A DNA stretch of 49,405 bases, taken from positions 1 to 49,405 of the IMG/VR virus record IMGVR_UViG_3300027857_000025. The stretch is one strand, 5' to 3'. Shown here in pieces: positions 24,773 to 31,494 of this stretch; the first letter of the stretch is position 1; every line of letters starts with the position of its first letter. The notes beneath the pieces were generated by a model. The model was not told the DNA's origin, did no database searches, and worked only from the letters and a program-made list of their open reading frames with translations. A program made the translations under genes and the position numbers. Origin of the DNA: a virus.

Positions 24773-25474
24773 TCAAAATCCCACGACGGATGTGGTGGTT
24801 GGCGGTTGGTAGGGTTCGGCCCACGGGACCGTACTTGGATCGAATGATGCACCGCCAGATTCCTGGAACGTAACCGTACGCGCCAACCAGAGCAACGAGG
24901 CGCTGAGCGTTACGGCTGCGGCATATGTTCCGGTTGCGGTGACCTCCTGATAGACGACGGCCAGGCGCGCGGTCGGCGCGATGGTCCCACCAGCGCCTCC
25001 ACTCGCAATCAGCCAGCTCCCCGACTGAGAAAATGTCTCGGTGCCAGCCGCCGACATGACGCCCAGCAACAGCTCGTTGGCTGACGTCGTGGTCACCGAG
25101 TCGGACAGCGCACTCGTCGAGGTGCCCGTCGCGCCGGCGCTGGTCTGGTCAATGGCCGCGGTCGTCAGGACGGTCGAAAATTCGACAAACACGAGGTGCG
25201 CCGTATTGGCCGCGCTCAGGTTCCACGTGACCGAAGTCACGCCTGATGGGCAGTTCAGCCGGTAGGCGAAACAGATCGCGCCAGACCCGCCACCCGAGTA
25301 CACCGTCGAGACAGTCCAGGCGCCGCCGAGGTTATCGACAACAGAGGTGACGGTTGTCGCCGAGCCAATGCGAATGGCACAAAAGCCGAAGTTGCCAGCC
25401 GTGATGGCGGTAAACGAGATCGAGGGTGTCGAGCTCGAGGCCGGCGTCGCACCTACGGCCTGAATCAAGGGCAT
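24773..25474 (-). CDS. Beta-sandwich fibre or decoration protein
   Basis: A 233-residue Ser/Thr/Gly-rich protein with alternating strands (SISFTAITAGNFGFCAIRIG; AHLVFVEFSTVL; NELLLGVMSA) and a disordered C-terminus with PSTVPWAEPYQPP. Such modules occur in phage host-binding and surface proteins. Nothing catalytic seen. Confidence 0.55.
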   Translation of the reverse strand: MPLIQAVGATPASSSTPSISFTAITAGNFGFCAIRIGSATTVTSVVDNLGGAWTVSTVYSGGGSGAICFAYRLNCPSGVTSVTWNLSAANTAHLVFVEFSTVLTTAAIDQTSAGATGTSTSALSDSVTTTSANELLLGVMSAAGTETFSQSGSWLIASGGAGGTIAPTARLAVVYQEVTATGTYAAAVTLSASLLWLARTVTFQESGGASFDPSTVPWAEPYQPPTTTSVVGF

Positions 25475-26281
25475 CTAGAGATTGCTCGCGTAGTAGGCGG
25501 CCATTGCCTGGCCGTGCGTTATCTGTGGCGTCGCGTTCAGATGGCCGGCCCAGTCGGCGAAGTCGGTGCACGCCGTTGCATAGTGGATGAGGCCCATACG
25601 CACGTTGCCGCGCACGAGCGCCGCGCAGGCCGTGTAGACGTACGGCGCGGTGTAGGTGCAGCGCACCACGCCCGCCTGCGACGCATTCGGGTCAGCACTC
25701 GTGCAGGCCGTCTGGCTCCCACCGCCGGCACCACCAATATTGGGCTGCAGGAGGATCATCCGCACGTTGGGGTACTTCGCGCGGATGTTGGCGATCGCCG
25801 CGGCCGTGTACAGGCGCCAGTATTCGGTGACGTTGACGTAGCCGTTTTTGTAGTTCGGGTCGGTCGAGGTAAAGCCCGTCGTATCGTGCGGCGTGAGTCC
25901 GAGGCTGGGTCGCGCGCCGCCGTTATACGTCGAGAGCACCGGATCAGCGGCGGTTGTGCAGAGTCCTGAGACGTTCAGGATCACGCGATCGATCGCTGAG
26001 GTGCCGACGGTTGGGTCCTGAGCATCGCTGATGCCGTTGATCAAGCCTCCCTGTCCACCCGGATCGGCGGGCACCAGGAACGCACCGGCCATGTCGCGTG
26101 AGGTCCACGCGTGGCTGTTCGGGTCGGCCCAGACGTCCACCGAGCCGCCCGAGTACCACAGCAGCTCCCAATTGGCGGGGTTCGGGATCGCCGCGTAGAA
26201 AGCGCTCCACAGCGAATGGGTGACCGAGAAGCCGAGCACGCGCGTGTGCTGGTAATCCGAGGGTTGCAGTTCACGCGTCAT
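25475..26281 (-). CDS. SGNH hydrolase-like tail protein
   Basis: A 268-residue protein with the SGNH/GDSL pattern: a beta strand then WYSGGSVDVW near residue 45, VRMILLQPNIGG as the third block, and D-x-x-H in DFADWAGHLN near the C-terminus. Such domains deacetylate or de-esterify surface glycans. It lies in the fibre block, so a depolymerase-type receptor protein is likely. The nucleophilic Ser is not certain. Confidence 0.55.
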   Translation of the reverse strand: MTRELQPSDYQHTRVLGFSVTHSLWSAFYAAIPNPANWELLWYSGGSVDVWADPNSHAWTSRDMAGAFLVPADPGGQGGLINGISDAQDPTVGTSAIDRVILNVSGLCTTAADPVLSTYNGGARPSLGLTPHDTTGFTSTDPNYKNGYVNVTEYWRLYTAAAIANIRAKYPNVRMILLQPNIGGAGGGSQTACTSADPNASQAGVVRCTYTAPYVYTACAALVRGNVRMGLIHYATACTDFADWAGHLNATPQITHGQAMAAYYASNL

Positions 26282-26299
26282 GCCCAGGCGCTTGCGAGC

Positions 26300-27043
26300 T
26301 CAGGCCACCGCGTTCAGGTCGACACTCCCCGAGGCGAGCGAAATGGTGTCCTGGGTCACGGTCGTCTGTGGGACGCACTTCTGCACGAAGAAGTCACCGA
26401 TGCCCGTGATATCGACGGGCGCGCCGTTAGCCGTCGTGGTCGAAAGCGTGAATGTATCGGCGGTCGGCACGGTTCCGACGAAGTAAATCGTGCCAACGGC
26501 CAGCGCGGGCGTGGCAGCCGGCAGCGTGCCCCACAGCACAACCCGGTCATTGACCGCGTAGCCGTGCGCAGGTGACTGGATCGTGTTGCCAACGAGATCG
26601 GCCGATTCGATGCCGGCGACGCGCAGCGCGCCGGCGCCGAGCGGCATCATGCCGAGGAAGTTGCCGACCGTGACGGCATCCCACATGCCCCACCAGCCGA
26701 CCGTGGTGGCGGCGGGCACATTCCACGTCGGAAGCGTGGCAGCCAACGCTTTCGTTCGCGGCGCGCCAGCAGCGGCCGCCCAGGTGAGCGCCACGCGCGC
26801 ATAGGCTGGCGAGCCGCCCGTGACCTCGCTTGCGCCAGTTGTCGAGTAAGCCGTGTGCAGCGAACCAAACTTCATGCCGAGGCCGACGGCGCTCTCGTCG
26901 ATCGCGTCGAGCATCGCGCCCTTGGCGGCATCGGCCCAGAACATGCCGCGGAACGAGCGGCGCCAATCTGCGGGCGAGGGTGGGAGCGGCGCGCGGTGAA
27001 CAACGCCGCACGGGCATAACAGTCGGCCAGCCAGGTGAATCAT
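26300..27043 (-). CDS. Tail fibre or tail-tip protein
   Basis: A 247-residue protein. After a CPCGVVH motif it carries a segment typical of phage fibre proteins (FGSLHTAYSTTGASEVTGGSPAYARVALTW ... VGWWGMWDA), then a beta domain (HGYAVNDRVVLWGTLP). First gene of the late receptor-binding block, preceded by a 99-base gap in which I see no convincing promoter. Confidence 0.6.
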   Translation of the reverse strand: MIHLAGRLLCPCGVVHRAPLPPSPADWRRSFRGMFWADAAKGAMLDAIDESAVGLGMKFGSLHTAYSTTGASEVTGGSPAYARVALTWAAAAGAPRTKALAATLPTWNVPAATTVGWWGMWDAVTVGNFLGMMPLGAGALRVAGIESADLVGNTIQSPAHGYAVNDRVVLWGTLPAATPALAVGTIYFVGTVPTADTFTLSTTTANGAPVDITGIGDFFVQKCVPQTTVTQDTISLASGSVDLNAVA

Positions 27044-27142
27044 CTGCTCTTGCCCCTTCCGGCGTCGCGAGGTCGGTACACGGCTGAGTTTAGCGCGTTT
27101 GGACGGCTGTAGTGACGACAGGGATTTCAGAGAGGCGTGAAG

Positions 27143-27673
27143 TTATGATCTTGAGGCCATGGCCTGCTCGTACGCTGCTCGCAGGCGCTTGAACGTTGCG
27201 GCGTCGCCGCCTGCGTCAGGATGGTGCGCCCGAGCCAGTGCGCGGAACGCACTGATGATCTCCGGTTTGCCGGATTCCTTTTTGATGCCGAGCACCTCCC
27301 ACCAATCTTGACGCCCCGAACCGAGCGCGAGGATGGTGTCATCAGGGAGAGCCTCGAAGCCTGCGAAGAATTGATCGACGGCTTCGCCGAACGTCTTTTC
27401 ATTCGACTCTGCGCCGTACTCGGCGAGGGCGCGGTACAGGTAGAAAATGGTTCGCTCGGCAGCACGCAGGTTGTCGAGGAAGTTGGCCCACTTCGCGCAA
27501 CGAACCGCATAGCGTTTGCCCGCGCGATCGAACACGATTTCAGCTTTGACGTCCTTCGGGTTGAGCAGGTCACGCTCCTTGACTCGAAGGGACGTCGCGC
27601 CGAGGCGCTTCATCGAATTCTGAAGGTCCCGGTAGACCGTCGTTTCCTGTGCCGCAAATCGTCGAGCTGCCAT
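27143..27673 (-). CDS. J-domain (DnaJ-like) protein
   Basis: A 176-residue protein whose C-terminal ~50 residues form a J-domain: WWEVLGIKKESGKPEIISAF, ALARAHHPDAGG with the HPD motif that activates Hsp70, and FKRLRAAYEQAM. The N-terminal 120 residues are unknown. It could recruit host DnaK for replication or morphogenesis. ATG at 27673 follows GGAG, so it overlaps the CsrA-like frame by 104 bases. Confidence 0.8.
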   Translation of the reverse strand: MAARRFAAQETTVYRDLQNSMKRLGATSLRVKERDLLNPKDVKAEIVFDRAGKRYAVRCAKWANFLDNLRAAERTIFYLYRALAEYGAESNEKTFGEAVDQFFAGFEALPDDTILALGSGRQDWWEVLGIKKESGKPEIISAFRALARAHHPDAGGDAATFKRLRAAYEQAMASRS

Positions 27674-27836
27674 AGGTGTTGACTCCGTTCAACGGTGAAT
27701 GTTCGCGTGAGATTTTGAGTGAAGAAGGCGCGTCCACGGCCAGCGTGACGGCTCCATTTTGAATCGCCAGCACGGTGACGGTGATGTCGGGCCCGATGCG
27801 CACGAGCTGCTCGCGACGACGCTTGAGGATCAGCAT
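27570..27836 (-). CDS. csrA: CsrA-like RNA-binding regulator
   Basis: The first ~48 residues match CsrA: MLILKRRREQLVRIG, ITVTVLAIQNGAVTLAV, DAPSSLKISREHS. Arg at positions 6-7 and the Arg of 'SRE', which contact GGA-containing RNA in known CsrA dimers, are kept. CsrA blocks translation or alters mRNA stability. The frame continues for 40 unrelated residues that overlap the J-domain gene, longer than the usual 60-75 residues in total. Likely reprogrammes host or phage mRNA use. Confidence 0.78.
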   Translation of the reverse strand: MLILKRRREQLVRIGPDITVTVLAIQNGAVTLAVDAPSSLKISREHSPLNGVNTYGSSTICGTGNDGLPGPSEFDEAPRRDVPSSQGA

Positions 27837-27865
27837 CAGCGTCCGAACTCGTCAGACATTCGTGC

Positions 27866-28336
27866 TCAGCGGACGACCCGACGAACATGCCACGGGCGGC
27901 CGCCCAGGCACAGGCCAGTAGGACCATGTTCGCGCCAGATCGGCCCGAGGGTAGCGCCGACCAACTTCATCTCCTCGTAGGTGAAGCCCGCGAAGTTGCG
28001 CAGACGGTTGCACGGCCAGCAGCAAGGCACGACGTTATCAACGTGATAGGGGCCGTCCTGCTTTCGATCGAGCCCTGAACCGCTCAGGTTCAGCTCGTTC
28101 CCGCAATAGTCACACGGCCGCGCCAGCAATGTGGCGTGCTCTTCGGGCGTGATGTTCCACTCAAGGCCGCGATACTCCGCGCTCCATTTGCCGCTGTACC
28201 ACCGTCCGCGCGGGCTTCTTAGTGCCCTGCGTTGGACCTCTTTACGGTGCAGATCCTTGCATGGTGGGCAGCGGGGCGATTGGTGGTTGCCGCTGAACGG
28301 GAGCTCGCACCTGGCGCAAGGCTTGGTGACGATCAT
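27866..28336 (-). CDS. HNH endonuclease
   Basis: A 156-residue protein with N-terminal zinc Cys (CARCELPF, CPPC) and an HNH-type core: CDYCGNELN, GSGLDRKQDGPYHVDNVVPCCWPCNRLRNF (about residues 75-118). On the operon strand, unlike the three antisense HNH genes. ATG overlaps the previous stop as ATGA. Could be homing or part of DNA metabolism. Confidence 0.8.
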   Translation of the reverse strand: MIVTKPCARCELPFSGNHQSPRCPPCKDLHRKEVQRRALRSPRGRWYSGKWSAEYRGLEWNITPEEHATLLARPCDYCGNELNLSGSGLDRKQDGPYHVDNVVPCCWPCNRLRNFAGFTYEEMKLVGATLGPIWREHGPTGLCLGGRPWHVRRVVR

Positions 28337-28497
28337 GGCCTGCTCTTAGCTCTATCAAACGTCTCGCGGACGTCTTGGCTGGCGGCAATCAGCGCGGCGA
28401 TGCCGTCGAGAATTGCCTTGCTCCGCTCCGGTGTTAGTTGGGCGAGCGCCCCCATGTCGACCCGAACGGAGATTTGTATCCAGGCTTCGTTGTTCAT
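28333..28497 (-). CDS. Small helical protein, 54 residues
   Basis: Reads MNNEAWIQISVRVDMGALAQ and ends ETFDRAKSRP; stop overlaps the HNH start as ATGA. AGGTCGAG precedes the ATG. Function unknown. Confidence 0.6.
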   Translation of the reverse strand: MNNEAWIQISVRVDMGALAQLTPERSKAILDGIAALIAASQDVRETFDRAKSRP

Positions 28498-28506
28498 CGA
28501 CTCGAC

Positions 28507-28614
28507 CTAACGGGCCTTAGCTCCATCAAGCGCCTCGTCGCAGCGATCGCACGGCATCGTGCCGCCTGAACACCGAGCGGTGCCAACCACGAGGATGCTG
28601 CCAGAGAGCGCCAT
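28507..28614 (-). CDS. Micro-protein with CxxC, 35 residues
   Basis: ATG at 28612-28614 shares a base with the upstream stop (TGATG). Reads MALSGSILVVGTARCSGGTM then PCDRCDEALDGAKAR. A tiny zinc-knuckle-like protein is possible. Confidence 0.5.
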   Translation of the reverse strand: MALSGSILVVGTARCSGGTMPCDRCDEALDGAKAR

Positions 28615-29456
28615 CAGGCTCGCACTCGTGGCCGAATGCTGACGGATCGGCGCGCCGCTTCCTGCCCGGGCACCGCGTGTTCTCGGCACCATGATTCCGT
28701 GTTGACGCACACGTACAGCAGCTCGCCACCGCACTGGCTGCACGGCTCGGTATCGTCGGGGTCGTACCACAGTCGGGCTAGGTTGGAGCGGTTAGCCGTC
28801 GTTTGTAAGCTGCGCCACGAATTCGGTCGCAGGTTCGGCAAAGCCGCGAGCCGTCTCGACGGATGGCCGTGTTCGCCTCGTCTAGCAAGTGGCCTCGGAG
28901 ACAGTGCGTTTGGCGTGCGTGGCGGGCGCTGATGCCCTCGCTGCGCCGCAGATTCTCGCGGGTCGTGACGGGCTCCAAGTGAGCAGGATTGACGCACCGA
29001 CGATTGCGACACAGATGGTCGAGTTCGAGCCCATCGGGGATTGGGCCGACCAACTCTTGATATGCGAATCGGTGAGACCGAATGCGCAACCCGGGTGCGC
29101 GGAACAGACCGTAGCCATGTGAGTCGAGATAGCCCGTCCAGACCCAGCACTCGCTGGATTTGTCCACGTGCCCCCAGAACTTTTCCGAGTCGGTCTCCGC
29201 TCTTGCCGGAGTGCCTTTCCTGAACCAGCGCGCATAGTGTTTCGGGCACCATCCGCGTGCCAGGTGCGGCTGCTCGCAGCCAGGTATTGAGCAGACCGTC
29301 ATTGACGCTATCGTACCAGTCCAAAGTCACATTCGTATAGTCTTGTTCATAGAGCTCGCCTGGCTCGGTCTCGCCTTCGCCGCCGCACTGCTCGCATTCG
29401 ACTTCCCACGTGTCTCCACCACACGTCGGACACGGCGGGTTGAACTCTTCGTCCAT
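28614..29456 (-). CDS. Zinc-ribbon protein interrupted in frame by an HNH gene
   Basis: The N-terminus (DEEFNPPCPTCGGDTWEVEC, CEQCGG) and C-terminus (YDPDDTEPCSQCGGELLYVC, CREHAVPGQE) together form one small zinc protein of about 97 residues. Between them lies a 549-bp insertion (29310 down to 28762) bounded by TGGTACGA repeats and filled by the HNH gene on the same strand. Because 549 is a multiple of three and contains no stop, the frame reads through with a nonsense-like middle. It may be inactivated or may still be translated through. Confidence 0.65.
   Translation of the reverse strand: MDEEFNPPCPTCGGDTWEVECEQCGGEGETEPGELYEQDYTNVTLDWYDSVNDGLLNTWLRAAAPGTRMVPETLCALVQERHSGKSGDRLGKVLGARGQIQRVLGLDGLSRLTWLRSVPRTRVAHSVSPIRISRVGRPNPRWARTRPSVSQSSVRQSCSLGARHDPRESAAQRGHQRPPRTPNALSPRPLARRGEHGHPSRRLAALPNLRPNSWRSLQTTANRSNLARLWYDPDDTEPCSQCGGELLYVCVNTESWCREHAVPGQEAARRSVSIRPRVRA
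28762..29318 (-). mobile_element. 549-bp HNH insertion bounded by 8-bp repeats
   Basis: TGGTACGA (minus strand) occurs at 29311-29318 and 28762-28769. Removing one copy and the intervening DNA restores LDWYDPDDTEPC, a smooth zinc-protein sequence. The repeat may be a target duplication or the homologous exon edge used in gene conversion. Confidence 0.6.
28778..29302 (-). CDS. HNH endonuclease inserted in a zinc-protein gene
   Basis: A 174-residue HNH_3-type nuclease: zinc-like N-terminus (CSIPGCEQPHLARGWCPKHYARW), then CWVWTGYLDSHGYGLF, HRFAYQELVGPIPDGLELDHLC, NPAHLEPVTTRENLRR and a C-terminal CLRGH...CRTC module. It fills nearly the whole insertion in the zinc gene, with 8-16 spare bases on each side, too little for a group I intron. 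No clear ribosome-binding site. Confidence 0.85.
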   Translation of the reverse strand: MTVCSIPGCEQPHLARGWCPKHYARWFRKGTPARAETDSEKFWGHVDKSSECWVWTGYLDSHGYGLFRAPGLRIRSHRFAYQELVGPIPDGLELDHLCRNRRCVNPAHLEPVTTRENLRRSEGISARHARQTHCLRGHLLDEANTAIRRDGSRLCRTCDRIRGAAYKRRLTAPT

Positions 29457-29743
29457 CAGGCTGTCACGTCCACGAACTCACCGCCGCATTCAGGGCAGTT
29501 GGTGGGCGCCGAGTAGGTGGATCGTGCGCTGCCAGCGAACAGGCGCTCGCCCTCCTGATCCCACCAGGTCCGGTAATGCGCGCGGCTATCGAATGGTCGC
29601 CGGCATTTGAGGCAAATGCGGCGCGTAGTCGCGCCGGGCCGTGGCGCCAGGATCAGCCGTTCGGGCTCGATGCGGCTCGGCCGAGCGCGCGAGCGGTCCA
29701 TGATCTCGATCTGGCGCTTGAGCCAGCGTCCACCGTCACCCAT
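29456..29743 (-). CDS. Small zinc-finger protein
   Basis: A 95-residue basic protein; ICLKCRRPFDSRAHYRTWW and NCPECGGEFVD supply a four-Cys zinc site. ATG at 29743 follows GGGGAG at five bases. Stop overlaps the next start as TGATG. Possibly nucleic-acid binding. Confidence 0.6.
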   Translation of the reverse strand: MGDGGRWLKRQIEIMDRSRARPSRIEPERLILAPRPGATTRRICLKCRRPFDSRAHYRTWWDQEGERLFAGSARSTYSAPTNCPECGGEFVDVTA

Positions 29744-29966
29744 CAAGGCTCCCCAGCGCTGCCGCAGCCAGGGCGAGCGCGGCGTTCGCTTCCCGGACCG
29801 TGGTTTTCCACTCGTGAGCCGTTTCGAAGTCGATGATCTGCTCGTTACGGTCGGCATCTTCGAGCGCCCACTGAATGCGCAGCAGCTCGCGGTTTGCGTC
29901 TTCACAGCGCCGCGCCAGGTCGGCCGCCGAGGGCATGCGAAGTTGGACCGTGCGAACCTCAGGCAT
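29736..29966 (-). CDS. Small helical protein
   Basis: About 76 residues (start at 29966 or 29969), almost all helix (DLARRCEDANRELLRIQWAL) ending in an Ala/Leu-rich helix. Overlaps both neighbours by 8 bases. Function unknown. Confidence 0.6.
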   Translation of the reverse strand: MPEVRTVQLRMPSAADLARRCEDANRELLRIQWALEDADRNEQIIDFETAHEWKTTVREANAALALAAAALGSLDG

Positions 29967-30264
29967 CATTCGGACGTTCGCCGCGAAGAATGCGCTGCGT
30001 CGATTCGGCTGTTGCGCGTGCGAGTTCGGGGTCCGCTGTGGTGATTCGAACGATCCCATCTGCGCCGGCGGGTTCGATGCTGATGGATTGCTCCGCAATC
30101 AACCGCTCGTCTGGGTCTGTTGCCATCACACGGCTGAACGCGAACGCCATATCCGCCGGCGTGAACTTGTGGCCGACATCCCAGACCTTGACGATTTCGT
30201 ACTGATCGCCGCGACGCTCAATGTAGAACGTGCGCTTCGCCGCCGCTGCCACGTTGAACGTCAT
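29959..30264 (-). CDS. Small protein, unknown function
   Basis: A 101-residue protein with strands RTFYIERRGDQYEIVKVWDVG and a helical C-terminus. ATG at 30264 overlaps the previous stop as ATGA. No family recognised. Confidence 0.6.
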   Translation of the reverse strand: MTFNVAAAAKRTFYIERRGDQYEIVKVWDVGHKFTPADMAFAFSRVMATDPDERLIAEQSISIEPAGADGIVRITTADPELARATAESTQRILRGERPNDA

Positions 30265-31097
30265 TCGTCGCTCTCGTCGTAGCCATCGTCGGCTTCGGAC
30301 TCGTCGGCCTGGTCGATGGCCTCTTCGAGCGGCAGTTTCGCGACATGCGCCCGCAGCTCGCGCAGATCGCTGCGCCATGCGCCGTACACGTCGAGCGTCC
30401 TGATCGAGCCGCTGAAATCTGGCCCGAGCAGCCGATAGGCGTCGGGGTCGTCAGGGTCAACGTCGGTCTTGCACAACTGCTCGTGGATCGCCGCTTCGAT
30501 CTGACGCTCGGTGAAGCGATGCTCGCGCACATGATCCGCCGACAGATCGCACAAAAAGATCGCCGCGCCGCCCGTAAAGAACTCCTCCCACACTGAGGGC
30601 CGTTTGATGCGGGCGAATCGCGGAGTGCCGCCCTGCATGCCGCCGCGGCGCCGCCAGGCGTAGCGAATCTCCACGCCGCGCAAGTGCTCGAAGCTCTCAT
30701 CCTCGGCAATGAGCCGGTCGCCGATCGCGCGCAGCCCAGGAGCTGGCTGGAGCTTGGCTTTGCCAAAGCTGGCTTCCGTCGGCACGCTGTATTCGTTCTG
30801 CTCGGGCTCGGGCGTGCCGGGCAGCGTCGGCTGGCCGACCGGCGATTCGTCTGTCAAAGTTGCCACGTTTTTTGCCTCAGCCGATTCCCACGAGTGCGGC
30901 TCGTCCGCCTGGTGCTGGCGGAACGTGCAGCGCTTGCCCGAGTACGGCCCGCCGCCAGCCACAACGCCGCACATTTCGGATGGTCTGACACTGTGACCGT
31001 TGAGGCGGTCGGCGCGTTCGTCCAGGTCAGCGAGTTGCGCTTCACGGCTCGGCGTTTCAGCCGTAGGCTCGAGTGTCGTGGTCTTCTTGGTCGGCAT
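30261..31097 (-). CDS. Phage metallopeptidase-like protein with altered zinc motif
   Basis: A 278-residue protein. The first ~125 residues are polar and partly disordered, with Cys/His pairs (EMCGVV...CTFRQHQ). The rest resembles putative phage metallopeptidases: FLCDLSADHVREHRFTERQIEAAIHEQLC, then YRLLGPDFSGSIRTLDVYGAW. The usual HELxH is HEQLC here, so one zinc His is replaced by Cys; activity is uncertain. ATG at 31097 follows GAGGTGA. First gene after the repeat-rich intergenic region. Confidence 0.6.
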   Translation of the reverse strand: MPTKKTTTLEPTAETPSREAQLADLDERADRLNGHSVRPSEMCGVVAGGGPYSGKRCTFRQHQADEPHSWESAEAKNVATLTDESPVGQPTLPGTPEPEQNEYSVPTEASFGKAKLQPAPGLRAIGDRLIAEDESFEHLRGVEIRYAWRRRGGMQGGTPRFARIKRPSVWEEFFTGGAAIFLCDLSADHVREHRFTERQIEAAIHEQLCKTDVDPDDPDAYRLLGPDFSGSIRTLDVYGAWRSDLRELRAHVAKLPLEEAIDQADESEADDGYDESDE

Positions 31098-31494
31098 GGA
31101 GTTCACCTCAGCGGGGTTTGGGGCGGCAGCCCCAAGAAAAGAAATCAATCGTCACTCCGTCGTCCTTCCGGAGACTGGGGGAACCCCCTTTAGGGGGAGG
31201 GGGTGAGACGTTCTTACGAGTTTCCGGAAAAAGAGAGTTGTCAGAGAGAAAAAACCCGTCGGGGGAGGGGGTCCGATAAACCCAAACTCAAAACCCGGAC
31301 AATGCCTAACGTGTCCGGGTTTTGAGTTTGGGAAAAGCCGGACACTCGTCTGCTGAGCGCCCTGTTTTTCGCCGCGCTCGACCCGTGCCGGCATCGTCGG
31401 CCGCGGAATATCCCGCAAACGCCCACAAAACCCGGACATGCGGCTCAGAAAGCCGGACAAGGCCCAGTGCTGAGATTGATAAACCCGGACAGGG
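31098..31494. other. 397-bp intergenic region, candidate origin or control region
   Basis: No convincing gene. Left to right on the plus strand: a hairpin TTGGGGC-GGCA-GCCCCAA just upstream of the metallopeptidase start; CCCCTTTAGGGG; two GGGGGAGGGGG runs (31194 and 31261 regions), possible quadruplex DNA; a perfect 21-bp inverted repeat (31281-31332); and several AAACCCGGACA-type repeats. On the minus strand the inverted repeat is followed by TTTAT, so it might terminate the helicase transcript. Confidence 0.5.
31281..31332. repeat. Perfect 21-bp inverted repeat
   Basis: Arms 31281-31301 and 31312-31332 are exact reverse complements around a 10-base spacer. Each arm contains one AAACCCGGACA. 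As RNA from the minus strand it is a very strong hairpin followed by UUUAU, a terminator-like arrangement; as DNA it could extrude or bind a dimer. Confidence 0.85.

Noticed and set aside
28778-29302. Group I intron carrying the HNH gene
   Set aside because: Only 8 and 16 bases flank the ORF within the insertion; there is no room for an intron core.
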